NCBI RefSeq assembly: GCF_947488715.1 | Contig: NZ_CANLAG010000002.1 | Coordinates: forward strand, 558,001-622,000 | Length of the DNA: 64,000 nt | Source: an uncultured Tateyamaria sp. | GTDB lineage: Bacteria > Pseudomonadota > Alphaproteobacteria > Rhodobacterales > Rhodobacteraceae | Direction: 5' to 3' | Program-made: the position numbers and the translations under genes | The notes under the pieces: generated by a model | Databases searched by the model: none | Told to the model about the DNA's origin: nothing | The model's input: the letters and a program-made list of their open reading frames with translations, nothing else | Shown: one piece after another, positions 16,299-24,246 of the stretch | Position numbering within the stretch: position 1 is the stretch's first letter | Layout: each line of letters opens with the position of its first letter

Positions 16299-16715
16299 AT
16301 GTCCGCCTCAGACGTCCTTCATCCGGATGGCAGCGACTACGATGCCTTCCTCTTCGCGGAATTGGGCGAGGACAAAACCGGTGCAGCCGTCACGGTCTTG
16401 TCAGCGCTTGCGCGCCTTGACCTCGAGCCTTGGACCGAGGCGCGTGAGCTTTCTGGTCTGGGTCGGGAGGACGCGAAAGTACGACTGACTACGCATTTTG
16501 AAGCGATTACCGACATTCCGGCGCTGGCTCTGGCAAGCGAGGGCAGAGCAGCAAAGCTGGTTTCATTGCTGCCGAAGCGCGCGCCGCTTCGCGTTTCGAA
16601 GCCACTCGAAGCAGGCAGCAACAACTCTCCAAAAATATCGATCTCATGGACAACGATGGCCCTCGTTGGAGTCGTGGTTCTAACGTGGTTCTTCTATCTG
16701 GCTCAGACGGGCTAA
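16299..16715 (+). CDS. Tail-anchored membrane protein, unknown
   Basis: A 138-residue protein from MSASDVLHPDGSDYDAFLFA. AGGAAA lies seven bases before this ATG, whereas an upstream ATG at 16209 has no site. Residues 1-100 are soluble and helical. Residues ~113-134 form one C-terminal membrane segment, so the protein would be anchored with its N-terminus in the cytosol. It is transcribed divergently from the nine-gene cluster, 228 bases away, and may belong to the same functional unit. Confidence 0.6.
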   Translation: MSASDVLHPDGSDYDAFLFAELGEDKTGAAVTVLSALARLDLEPWTEARELSGLGREDAKVRLTTHFEAITDIPALALASEGRAAKLVSLLPKRAPLRVSKPLEAGSNNSPKISISWTTMALVGVVVLTWFFYLAQTG

Positions 16716-16887
16716 CCTGCGTCAGTGCAAGGACGCGATCGAACCGGTTAGGTGATTCATGTCTACCGCTTATTGGGTTGGCATTTTTTGCGAGTATCTG
16801 AGGGGCGTGGGACGCATGCAGTCCCCAAAGAGTTTGCATGGGGTCTGCGCCTCTTATTTCTCGGACCGTCCAGGAAAGGACATTCCC

Positions 16888-17088
16888 ATGAATGAAGAAG
16901 ACCAAACCGAGGAAAACCAGACGGTGAAACACATGGCTTCCGTCAAGGCTGCCTGGGACAATGCACCCGAAGGCCCCAAGAAAGCGACCGCTCTCAAGCA
17001 TTATCAAGCGGCCGAGAAGGCGCATGAGGCCGAAAACGACGAAGAGGCACACAACGAACTCAAGCAGGCAAGCCGCGCATTGGTGTAA
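16888..17088 (+). CDS. Small acidic helical protein, unknown
   Basis: 66 residues, highly charged and predicted helical (MNEEDQTEENQTVKHMASVK, then AWDNAPEGPKKATALKHYQA). AAGGACATTCCC before the ATG is a good ribosome binding site. A frame open from 16759 adds an unlikely leader. Short proteins with the KHYQAAEKAH pattern look conserved among roseobacters, but I know no function. It may be stress-related given the neighbouring Crp/Fnr-type and cold-shock genes. Confidence 0.6.
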   Translation: MNEEDQTEENQTVKHMASVKAAWDNAPEGPKKATALKHYQAAEKAHEAENDEEAHNELKQASRALV

Positions 17089-17148
17089 AGTCGGCAAACC
17101 TGTGAAATGACTGCAAGGCCGCCCGAAGCCATACTGAGGGCGGCCGTT

Positions 17149-17880
17149 TCACGGCAACAAAGGCCGTGACTGATCGAGATAGGCCGGATCGAAATCCGCC
17201 AATGCAACCAGCCCCTCGTAGTCATCGAAGGTTACCAGCCCGCCCTGAAACGTGACGAGTCCGCGTTCGCGGAGCTTACGAAGGACGCGGTTGACGTGGA
17301 TGGCACTTAACCCCAACGCATCTGCCAGATGATACTGTGTGAGCGGACAGGCGTAGCCTTCCCTGCTCCCTAATCCGACGAGTGACAGTCTCACACCAAG
17401 CTCCAGCAGAAAATGCGCCATGCGCGCATCCGCATCGCGCCGCCCGAGCCCAACAAGATGCTCGACAACCATCGCTTCGTCCCGCGACACGGCCCAGAGA
17501 ATGGCCGTGGCCAGCCGTGGTGTCTCTGCGAAAGCTTGCAGAAGATCGCTCACCAGAACCTCCGCCGCCTCGATATCGACGATTGGTTCGATCCCATGAT
17601 CGGATGTGTGCAACAGGACGCTGCGCAGGCCCAAAAAGTCCCCCGGTATCTGGAAATCAACGATCTGCCGCGACCCGTCAGCCTGGATCTTGTAAGAAAC
17701 GACCCAACCTGCCGCCAGGATGTAAGCAGCCTGTTCCAATTGACCCTGGTGAACCAAGTCGCGCCCTGAAGAGAAAGACTTCCTCCGCTGATGCAAGCGC
17801 TCGAGAACGACCAGTTCCGTCTCCGAAAGAGCAACAAACGCAGAGAGCTTTTGGGTAAGTGGGCTGGCTTTGATGTTCAT
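17149..17880 (-). CDS. Crp/Fnr-family transcriptional regulator
   Basis: A 243-residue regulator with an N-terminal cyclic-nucleotide-binding-type beta barrel (about 20-120) and a C-terminal winged helix (about 165-225) with recognition region YHLADALGLSAIHVNRVLRKLRERG. No Cys cluster of the FNR type is present, so it does not look like an iron-sulphur oxygen sensor. It sits in the middle of the island, away from its targets. A regulator of island genes is plausible but not shown. Confidence 0.88.
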   Translation of the reverse strand: MNIKASPLTQKLSAFVALSETELVVLERLHQRRKSFSSGRDLVHQGQLEQAAYILAAGWVVSYKIQADGSRQIVDFQIPGDFLGLRSVLLHTSDHGIEPIVDIEAAEVLVSDLLQAFAETPRLATAILWAVSRDEAMVVEHLVGLGRRDADARMAHFLLELGVRLSLVGLGSREGYACPLTQYHLADALGLSAIHVNRVLRKLRERGLVTFQGGLVTFDDYEGLVALADFDPAYLDQSRPLLP

Positions 17881-18033
17881 TACCGGTCCCTCCCGAACCG
17901 CGCATACTCCCGTAAGAAATCGGCGCTGAGACTGCTTTCGATCAGTACGGACTACCTAAATTATTGAGATGTTGGTCAATACTATCACGACCTCGCCCGG
18001 TTGCGTGGCAAGAAAGGAAGAGAATTGTCCTCA

Positions 18034-18270
18034 ATGTCAGATCAACGAGACCCTTCAGGGATGGCCGCCTTCTCCATTTGCGAGGCCCTCCTACTTGCCT
18101 TGCAAGATCGCAAGCTGCTGCCGGAAGGCGAGATTCTGGGAATTCTTCGGGATGCGGCAGCGACCCACGAGAATGCCAGAGGTCCAGAAACCGAACAAGA
18201 AATGCATATGGCAACCGCCAAACTGATCAATGAGATCATCGTTGGCGGCAACCTTTCGCGCCGCCCGTAG
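18034..18270 (+). CDS. Small soluble protein, unknown
   Basis: 78 residues from MSDQRDPSGM. The core AAFSICEALLLALQDRKLLP (about 11-30) is an amphipathic helix followed by a helix-turn, and the rest is charged. The ribosome binding site (GGAAGAGAA) is somewhat far from the ATG. I do not recognise the family. It lies divergent from the Crp/Fnr gene, with 153 bases between the starts. Confidence 0.5.
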   Translation: MSDQRDPSGMAAFSICEALLLALQDRKLLPEGEILGILRDAAATHENARGPETEQEMHMATAKLINEIIVGGNLSRRP

Positions 18271-18340
18271 CGTCAACCCTCATACGCTGAACACGAGCGA
18301 AACCTATTTGCTTAGTCGCACCTCTCAACCCATCTACGGA

Positions 18341-18457
18341 TCAGTCGATTCGGTCTTTGAGTCCGGGGTGTTCGGTTGCAGTCTGCGATTTCGTATCTTT
18401 TTCTTGCGAGGCCTTTTTGTCGGTGGCCTCTTTCTTCGCCAAGTCGTTGAACGACAT
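18341..18457 (-). CDS. Tiny basic/acidic protein with MSFNDL start (paralogue of 11846-11983)
   Basis: 38 residues, almost entirely charged: MSFNDLAKKEATDKKASQEK, then DTKSQ.... AAGGAAAGCCAGA before the ATG is a convincing ribosome binding site. The first ten residues match MSFKDLTTKA of the small gene at 11846-11983, so the island holds two members of an unnamed micro-protein family. The expected product would be disordered or a single helix. Confidence 0.6.
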   Translation of the reverse strand: MSFNDLAKKEATDKKASQEKDTKSQTATEHPGLKDRID

Positions 18458-18712
18458 TCTGGCTTTCCTTTTCTGGCCGCCAGGGTATCCAGCAGCTTGT
18501 GAACTATAGGGGATCGATGCTCTCTTGGAAAGGAAACATCAGTCAAAGCACCGCGTGCACCTTGTAACACTCTCGGGGAGCCACCAAGTTTGTTATGCTA
18601 CTGACCTACATTCGAACCCCTGTTTTCCTTTACCGGCTCGCAGCGCTCGACACTGTCGTGAGAAGCCGGGTTGCCGCATATTGTGGGCAGCGATCAAATA
18701 AGGAAAATTCAC

Positions 18713-18919
18713 ATGGCCAATGGCACAGTGAAATGGTTCAACGCCACAAAGGGCTTCGGCTTTATTGCACCTGAGACTGGCGGAAAGGATGTGTTTCTGC
18801 ACATCTCCGCACTTGAGAAGTCGGGGATGACCACCATGAACGACGATCAGAAGGTGACCTTCGATGTGGAGGCCGGCCGCGACGGTCGTGAAAGCGCAAC
18901 CAACATCGCGCTAGCCTGA
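18713..18919 (+). CDS. cspA: Cold-shock domain protein
   Basis: A 68-residue single cold-shock domain. RNP1 KGFGFI and RNP2 VFLHISAL are intact, and the N-terminus MANGTVKWFNATKGFGFI is typical. It binds single-stranded RNA and DNA and acts as an RNA chaperone in the cytosol. AAGGAAAA lies just before the ATG. The ~255 bases upstream could hold a long structured leader as in many csp genes. Its presence inside the island may be cargo or an older insertion. Confidence 0.93.
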   Translation: MANGTVKWFNATKGFGFIAPETGGKDVFLHISALEKSGMTTMNDDQKVTFDVEAGRDGRESATNIALA

Positions 18920-18930
18920 TCTTTGCAAGT

Positions 18931-18951
18931 GGGCGCTCCTTTGGGGCGCCC
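18931..18951 (+). terminator. Stem-loop after the cold-shock gene
   Basis: GGGCGC (18931-18936) pairs with GCGCCC (18946-18951) 11 bases past the stop. There is no T-run, so termination strength is uncertain. Confidence 0.4.
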
Positions 18952-19074
18952 CATCGCCAGACGACCATTTGCTTTTTTGAATCTTCTTCCGCTGCCTAAC
19001 GCAGCAGTTTCTTTGCCCTGATTGGTATCCGCCGAACCGGCACTACGAATTGTTCATCCAAGGAGACCAGCCCG

Positions 19075-19755
19075 ATGCCAGATTACACAGATCCAAACAG
19101 ATCAGATGCGGGACGTGACGTCTTCAAGGGTATGTCGAAGAAATCGAAGGTCAAGGAGACCAGGAAAGAAGCCGCTATGTCGATCCGCGTGGGCGAGTAT
19201 GGCAGATATCAGATCAAGTCCGGTCGTCTCGCCGGCGCATACGGCGCTCGCGCCTTTCCCAAGCCACCCACGAAGGCGCGCGGCTTGATTGCCGAGGCGA
19301 CGGGTGAGACCGAAGAAGCTGCGATCATCGCATTGCATTCCGCCATTGATCAGCGCGAAGTCCGTAGGGCCGAAGACCGCAGAACAGACCCTCACAAAGG
19401 GACGCAGGTACCAACATCCGACGAATACGTGGAAGCGCTCCATTCGGTAAACCTGACGGGTTCGCAGCGCGCCATGTTGATGGCGTTGTCGCTGAAGGAA
19501 GCGGACGGGTTGGCACAGGTTAAGGTTGCAGATGCTGGCAGCTACAAGTCCACGACCTCGGCCAACAGAGCGCTCGCCAGTGTATGTCGTATGATTGCGG
19601 GCTATCTGTCTTCGGGAACAGGATCCACGGGGCCTTCAACGGGCCCGGATGGAAGCACGCTCATTGGGTATCGAGATGTCTCCGAACATGACGAGAAGGC
19701 TGAGAACTGGATAATGCACCCCGAGCTTTGCGCCGCCATCCGTAAGGTTATGTAA
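19075..19755 (+). CDS. Protein of unknown function
   Basis: A 226-residue protein from MPDYTDPNRS, preceded by AAGGAG at good distance. Residues 1-100 are basic with a segment resembling a small beta domain (AAMSIRVGEYGRYQIKSGRL). Residues ~108-200 are helical, with LTGSQRAMLMALSLKEADGL followed by a SYKSTTSANRALASVCRMIA stretch. That stretch reads like a helix-turn-helix and suggests DNA binding. It is the gene next to the recombinase on the island and converges with it. Confidence 0.6.
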   Translation: MPDYTDPNRSDAGRDVFKGMSKKSKVKETRKEAAMSIRVGEYGRYQIKSGRLAGAYGARAFPKPPTKARGLIAEATGETEEAAIIALHSAIDQREVRRAEDRRTDPHKGTQVPTSDEYVEALHSVNLTGSQRAMLMALSLKEADGLAQVKVADAGSYKSTTSANRALASVCRMIAGYLSSGTGSTGPSTGPDGSTLIGYRDVSEHDEKAENWIMHPELCAAIRKVM

Positions 19756-19951
19756 TTCAATGGGTAAGCCGTCCAAGTGATTGGCCAATGTGGGTTGACT
19801 GCCAATCCAGTCGAACCAGAGTTTGTCCAGAAATACCGATATGATCGGACATCAAGAGGACGTTTGGCGGCGCTTTTAACTTTGGATCAATTGCGCTGCG
19901 TGCTGCAGGTTTGCCCGCAAAGGCAGGCGGCACCAGCCGCACGCCCATTGC

Positions 19952-20584
19952 CTAGAGGTCAATATTCTCGGCGATACTAAGTGCATCTTCAAGTTCAACT
20001 CCCAGGTAGCGCACTGTGCTATCGACCTTCGTATGGCCGAGCAACAGTTGAACCGCACGCAGGTTGCCTGTTTTCCGGTAAATCTCAGCAGCTTTTGTCC
20101 GGCGCAGCGAATGCGTTCCGTATCCACTCGGTTCCAAACCAATCGCCGACACCCAATCGTGCACCAACCGGCCATGCTGACGGGTTGAAATGTGCGGGCG
20201 GTCGTGGAAGCGGCTGGGAAACACAAACGAGCAAGCCAACATTTCGGGTGATTTGACCCAAGCCAGGACAGTTTCCCTTGTGTTTTCTGTCAGTTCAAAC
20301 TGAACAGGCCGCTTGGTTTTGCACTGAATCACCGAAACCCGTTCTCGGACGCGATCCTCTTTGACCAGATCGACCACTGTGAGCCTGACCAGATCACAAC
20401 CACGTAGTTTGCTGTCGATGGCAACGTTAAATAGCGTCAGATCACGAAGGTTGTTGGCCAACTCGAGTCGCGCTCGGATTGCCCAAACCTGTTTTGGCAG
20501 CAACGGTCGTTTCTGGCCGATAATCCGCCCCTTGTTCCAGGCTTTACGTTTCGGGGTTACGGCAGGAAGTTGGACTCTAGGCAT
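19952..20584 (-). CDS. Small tyrosine recombinase (island integrase)
   Basis: 210 residues from MPRVQLPAVTPKRKAWNKG, with AAGGAGGG eight bases upstream. Catalytic residues of the tyrosine recombinase core are in order: Arg in SKLRGCDL (box I), H-x-x-R in GTHSLRRTKA, His in LLGHT and Tyr in VRYLG. It lacks the usual N-terminal core-binding domain. Short integrases of this form are common and complete in proteobacteria. It would catalyse integration and excision at the tRNA(CAU) repeat found at 4569 and 24247. It is 3.7 kb from the right attachment site. Confidence 0.88.
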   Translation of the reverse strand: MPRVQLPAVTPKRKAWNKGRIIGQKRPLLPKQVWAIRARLELANNLRDLTLFNVAIDSKLRGCDLVRLTVVDLVKEDRVRERVSVIQCKTKRPVQFELTENTRETVLAWVKSPEMLACSFVFPSRFHDRPHISTRQHGRLVHDWVSAIGLEPSGYGTHSLRRTKAAEIYRKTGNLRAVQLLLGHTKVDSTVRYLGVELEDALSIAENIDL

Positions 20585-21045
20585 AATTTGCCCTCCTTGC
20601 CGCCCTCCAAACCCAAGCATCAGCACCGTGCTGACGTAGGAATGCTACTCGCAAACCTGATTGCATCCGACCTGCCACCCGTGAGTTTTTGCTCCAAACC
20701 TAATAGCAAGCCGAATGAATGGCCGGATTCACCGCCGCGCAACTGCGCTGAAGACCTTGCATGCGCAGAAATTCTTTCGCGGCGAGCGCACGCAGCGAAA
20801 ATTTGGCACTTCCGCAATGGACTCCATGCAGACCTTAGCCGCAAACCTCGTCGACGGCCGGTGCCAGCCCGAAGCGGACTTTGGAAGTCCTAACGCCGGG
20901 CGGGAACCGGACTTTCGCTGCGATGTGCATCGAGGCCAGAAATTTCTTAGAAAGCCGACTTTAGAAGTTCCTAGTCGGCCCCTGAAATCCGAGCGGCTTG
21001 TTCCCAAAAGCACATTGAGATGTTCAGGCAGCCGAACCATCAAAC
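20585..21045. other. Intergenic region with repeat fragments
   Basis: About 460 bases between the recombinase and the restriction gene. It holds GTGCCAGCCCGAAGCGGACT (20861-20880), related to the repeat core at 9301 and 9688, followed by further short AAGTCC/GGACTT-rich stretches. No gene is supported. As the region upstream of the recombinase it may also contain its promoter and excision-factor sites. Confidence 0.5.
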
Positions 21046-22743
21046 CTACTTGATATTCCATACCTCATGATATGCTGTAGCTGCCAACGCACTGGTCCTA
21101 TCCTGTACGCGCTCTTTAGTCCAATCTGGGGCATCAAGCACATCTTGAGGCACTGAACCATTGAGTGTCTTTAGAACCTTAATTTTTTCCTCAAAACTAT
21201 CGTCTTGAAGTTCCTCATTGTCTTTCTTTGTCAGCAAGATCAAATTCCCAAAGCTGCCAATAATGTCAGCATTCCAATCGGCATCCATCTTCGCTTGTGG
21301 GAATATGTGCTCAATCGTCAAATTGGCGGCGTCGTCAGAAAAGGCTAGTTTCTGACTGACGGCGAGCTTTTGAAGCGTATACCTTACCAGGCTAGACTGC
21401 TTTGTGTTGATCTTCGTATAAGAGATTTGCTCGAAACCGGCCAAGAATTCAGAAATTGAAGGCTTTCTTTCATCAAGTTTTTCTATCAATTCGTTGATAA
21501 CAACGCCTGCTTCATTGGCGTCTTTCGCTTCAAATATCTTACGACCGAACGACGAATACATTGCCGAGATACCACCCGAGGATCGCGAAGAGGTCACCGC
21601 TGTAAAAAGGAAATGAAAATCCTCAATCGCCTTTAACGCGCGTTTTAGCGCTCTGTCACTTATCAAACCACTCTTGTTTGCTCTTACTAACGACAACACT
21701 CCCGGCGTATGCTGACTTATCTTGAATATTCGCATTGCCTTTAGGGAATTGATAATCTCAACTTGCTCTTTCTTCCAGCCTTGATCTGGGTTGAAGATGG
21801 AAACGTAATACTCCGCATCAACCACAAATCCCTTGAGTTGGTCTTTCGCAGTGGTAGCCTTTACTGCGGACTTGATCCTTTTGTAGGCTTTTTGCTGCGT
21901 GGTGGCTTCGAATTTTGAAGACCAAGAGTGTGTAAAGAACGTATCCGGATCTATGTCGACTTCACTGCCGTTGATCGTTGATAAAATCTTGGTCCAGAGC
22001 TCTTTTGCACTGTCAACAGAGCCCTTTCCCTTAATTGTTTTGAGGAAATGGTTCTTAAGGAGATCTGTTAACGCAAGGTCCTTGCCCCGGGTGTTCAAGG
22101 TTTCAAAGATTAAGTAAGCATCATCCTCATTGTCGAGTTCTATTCGAATGAGACTCAAGAAAAGCACTGAATCGCGTAGCTCCTTCAGTCTTCTGATTTT
22201 TGCTTCTAGCTTATCGTCTTTTAAGACCGCGCCATCTGCATCAACCGCAACAAGGATCCCTCTAACCTTCTTTTCAAAGAAGTTATAGGAAGCCTGAAGC
22301 CTTTTTTCTTCCCTCTGAGGCTCTGTTTCAAAATCCTTTTCTTCGAATTTCTGAATCTCTTCGGCAAAGAAGGGGTAGGATGTTTCTGTCATTACTACAT
22401 AGCGATTGACACTATCCCTATCGCCGCGCTCAATAAGGGCGTGGAGCCCTTTAGCCAAATTTTCGCTGCCTAGTTCCTGAAATACATTTCGAATGACGCA
22501 GAGCAAGATCGTGATCGTGGTGAGGCGCTGCTGACCGTCAACCACGCCGTATTGCTGTCGGCCTGCTCCGTACAACACCATTGAACCAATGAAGTAATCT
22601 TCGCCTTCGGCTTTAACGACATCGTTCCAAAAATCTTCAAGGTTTTCATCGTCCCATGAATAAGGCCGCTGAAAGCGAGGAATTATTAGGAAATCAGAAG
22701 TGAACAGGCGCTCCACGTTGGTGTCACTGGATTCAATTTTCAT
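21046..22743 (-). CDS. Single-chain GmrSD-type (DUF262/DUF1524) type IV restriction enzyme
   Basis: A 565-residue protein. The N-terminal DUF262 (GmrS-like) has IPRFQRPYSWDDENL (about 20-34) and VVDGQQRLTT (about 69-78), the ParB-like NTP-binding motif. The C-terminal DUF1524 (GmrD-like) HNH nuclease has LTIEHIFPQ followed by FGNLILL and a final EEK. Such fusions cut DNA carrying modified (for example glucosylated hydroxymethyl-) cytosine and so defend against phages. The start at 22743 has a perfect AAGGAGATCCTG site. Codon use is clearly more AT-rich than its neighbours, suggesting recent transfer. It stands alone beside the recombinase. Confidence 0.88.
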   Translation of the reverse strand: MKIESSDTNVERLFTSDFLIIPRFQRPYSWDDENLEDFWNDVVKAEGEDYFIGSMVLYGAGRQQYGVVDGQQRLTTITILLCVIRNVFQELGSENLAKGLHALIERGDRDSVNRYVVMTETSYPFFAEEIQKFEEKDFETEPQREEKRLQASYNFFEKKVRGILVAVDADGAVLKDDKLEAKIRRLKELRDSVLFLSLIRIELDNEDDAYLIFETLNTRGKDLALTDLLKNHFLKTIKGKGSVDSAKELWTKILSTINGSEVDIDPDTFFTHSWSSKFEATTQQKAYKRIKSAVKATTAKDQLKGFVVDAEYYVSIFNPDQGWKKEQVEIINSLKAMRIFKISQHTPGVLSLVRANKSGLISDRALKRALKAIEDFHFLFTAVTSSRSSGGISAMYSSFGRKIFEAKDANEAGVVINELIEKLDERKPSISEFLAGFEQISYTKINTKQSSLVRYTLQKLAVSQKLAFSDDAANLTIEHIFPQAKMDADWNADIIGSFGNLILLTKKDNEELQDDSFEEKIKVLKTLNGSVPQDVLDAPDWTKERVQDRTSALAATAYHEVWNIK

Positions 22744-23046
22744 CAGGATCTCCTTAAGCCTAACACTGCAATGGCGCACTCAAAGTCTCTGAGTAGTTGT
22801 GCGGCTTGGTTGCGTGGGATTCAAGTAGGACGAACAGTAGCGCAGCGAATGTCTCCTTCGGCGGGCCGCACCGCAGCAATCCAGATCACTGGTCAATGTC
22901 CACAAAGGGCCGACATCAGAACTTTGCAAAGTCCGCTTTCTGCGCATCGCTCCATCACGCAGCATCGGCGATCAAGGGCTCAGACCGGACCTTGGGTTGA
23001 GTGTCGATCCGGCCTAGTGTGGGGTCAACAAAAAGGAGCCAAAGGA
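22744..23046. other. Intergenic region, divergent promoters
   Basis: About 300 bases between the divergent restriction gene and the secreted-protein gene. A longer reading frame runs through it but lacks a ribosome binding site. CAAAGTCCGCTTTCTGCGC near 22927-22945 is a reverse-strand relative of the AGCGGAC repeat motif seen elsewhere in the island. No RNA gene is recognised. Confidence 0.45.
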
Positions 23047-23439
23047 ATGAAATTCACCTCAATCTCAATACTAGCGACATTATCGATGGCACTTCCAATC
23101 GTGGCCGGGGCGCAGACACTGTGTATTGGTGGTATAACTGATAGCTGGGTGAAGATCGGGGCATGCAATCAGAACGTATACTGTGCTGAAATTTGTGTCG
23201 ACAAGACGAAATTTGGAGAAGGGAAGAATGTTGGGAGGGTGGCGGAATTTCTTAGTTCGATCAGCGATCCGCCAGTTCCAGCGCCATACTTGATAGACAA
23301 ATCGGAAGAATGGATGAGGCCGGGGTCTGAAGAATTTTCTTCAGGACTTACCGTTTTTGTTCTGTTTTGCGGGTCAGAGCTTGAGGGTTCAACGCAGGGC
23401 AACCCTTGCCCGAAAGGCAAGAGTTACTCAGGTAGATAA
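23047..23439 (+). CDS. Secreted cysteine-containing protein, unknown
   Basis: A 130-residue protein with a clear signal peptide (hydrophobic ILATLSMALPIVAGAQT, cleavage after AGA). The mature part has six cysteines, suggesting disulphides in the periplasm or outside. AAAGGA lies just before the ATG. I do not recognise a family. It faces away from the restriction gene and runs toward the small genes near the right attachment site. Confidence 0.6.
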   Translation: MKFTSISILATLSMALPIVAGAQTLCIGGITDSWVKIGACNQNVYCAEICVDKTKFGEGKNVGRVAEFLSSISDPPVPAPYLIDKSEEWMRPGSEEFSSGLTVFVLFCGSELEGSTQGNPCPKGKSYSGR

Positions 23440-23461
23440 GGGAGGGCGAAACCCGATAACG

Positions 23462-23644
23462 GTGAGCCTCGAAGGCGGCGAGCGGATCACAGGGCGGCGC
23501 GCGGCTAGACAACAGGCCGGTGTTGCCCATGTCCGGTACAGCGCAAGCGCCACCGTCTCAAAAGCTGGACGCATCGGCTCTACCCATGGGGTAAAGCGGG
23601 CGGTGGGTGCGATACCCGCCATCTACACAAAGGAGCCGAACTGA
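23462..23644 (+). CDS. Possible small basic protein, coupled to next ORF
   Basis: A 60-codon frame from a GTG (VSLEGGERITGRRAARQQAG...). GGAGGG lies upstream but about 15 bases away, so the true start may differ or the frame may not be used. Its stop overlaps the ATG of the next ORF (TGATG). The composition is basic and Ala/Gly/Arg-rich. This is weak evidence for a gene. Confidence 0.3.
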   Translation: MSLEGGERITGRRAARQQAGVAHVRYSASATVSKAGRIGSTHGVKRAVGAIPAIYTKEPN

Positions 23645-23796
23645 TGGCTAGGTGTGTGAGCTGCGGTCGGCCAGATACTGGGTCGCGCCGACCTCAAAGG
23701 TCCTGGCTAGTTCGGCTTTTTTTCCGGCCAAATTGCAATGTATGCAACGACAGAAACGAGTCTACCGATCCTGTGCCGCCGCTGTCATTGGATTGA
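23644..23796 (+). CDS. Possible 50-residue CxxC...CxxC protein
   Basis: MARCVSCGRPDTGSRRPQRS, then ...NCNVCN: two CxxC pairs about 25 residues apart, resembling a zinc ribbon. An AAAGGAG site precedes the ATG. Against it, a terminator-like hairpin with seven T lies inside the frame (23687-23723), and its last 35 bases are antisense to a better-supported zinc-ribbon gene on the other strand. Confidence 0.38.
   Translation: MARCVSCGRPDTGSRRPQRSWLVRLFFRPNCNVCNDRNESTDPVPPLSLD
23687..23723 (+). terminator. Terminator-like hairpin with T7 tract
   Basis: GCCGA (23687-23691) pairs with TCGGC (23712-23716), directly followed by TTTTTTT. The stem is short and the loop long, so it is a moderate candidate for ending transcription of the plus-strand secreted-protein unit. 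Confidence 0.45.
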
Positions 23797-23941
23797 TCGG
23801 CTCCGACCATCCCTTCACCCGCCTTTGGCCCTCCGTGCCACCACAGCGTGCGCAGATGATTTTTCGCGTGAGCATGGGAGTGCCATCTTCCTCGACGCTT
23901 GTTGTGTGGCCGCAAGGGCAGGTGGCTTGTGTGACGATCAT
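23762..23941 (-). CDS. Small zinc-ribbon protein (phage-like)
   Basis: 59 residues: MIVTQATCPCGHTTSVEEDG, then TPMLTRKIICARCGGTEGQR.... CPC(G)H and CARCGG form a classic zinc ribbon with the metal ligands 20 residues apart. It starts three bases after the stop of the preceding minus-strand gene, so they form a two-gene unit. Such tiny ribbon proteins are common near the ends of prophages and integrative elements. The function is unknown. Confidence 0.62.
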   Translation of the reverse strand: MIVTQATCPCGHTTSVEEDGTPMLTRKIICARCGGTEGQRRVKGWSEPINPMTAAAQDR

Positions 23942-23944
23942 GCC

Positions 23945-24130
23945 CTAGCTTTGCTTTTCGCTGGACGCTCTGTCTAGAGGCGGGTTGGGGTCGATCAGAT
24001 CCACCCACCGTTCACACTTATCCCATGTGTCTTGGATATCATCCCAATCACCAGGGGCGACGGCCTGTCTATGCCTGTTGAAGTCGCGCAGCATGGTTTG
24101 CGCGCGGGCTGCGGTCACGAACAAGGTCAT
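23945..24130 (-). CDS. Small soluble protein, unknown (phage-like)
   Basis: A 61-residue protein MTLFVTAARAQTMLRDFNRH... with a Trp-rich centre (GDWDDIQDTWDKCERWVDLI). An AAAGGAG site sits at good distance. First gene of a two-gene unit at the right end of the island, about 120 bases from the tRNA attachment site. I do not recognise it. The position suggests a phage or element accessory gene. Confidence 0.58.
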   Translation of the reverse strand: MTLFVTAARAQTMLRDFNRHRQAVAPGDWDDIQDTWDKCERWVDLIDPNPPLDRASSEKQS

Positions 24131-24246
24131 CCCTCATACTCCTTTAGCCAATATCCCGGTGGTGTGGGAAAGATTCTCTAAATGTTCACGGTGTTCAGTG
24201 GGAAGCAGTTTTACCCACTAATCCGTTAAGCGTTTGAAAAGGCGTG

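Larger units (their letters stand above)
4584..24246. mobile_element. Integrated genomic island / prophage remnant at a tRNA(CAU) gene
   Basis: About 19.7 kb between 15-bp direct repeats, one of them the 3' end of an intact tRNA. It contains a tyrosine recombinase (19952-20584), phage tail and lysis genes at the left end, a GmrSD-type restriction enzyme, and many small genes of unknown function. No capsid, portal, terminase or replication genes are visible, so it is either a decayed prophage with cargo or a satellite-like integrative element. The genes outside both repeats are ordinary chromosomal ones. Confidence 0.75.

Noticed and set aside
4584-24246. Complete active prophage
   Set aside because: No terminase, portal, capsid, replication or repressor genes are visible; only tail and lysis remnants plus the recombinase.
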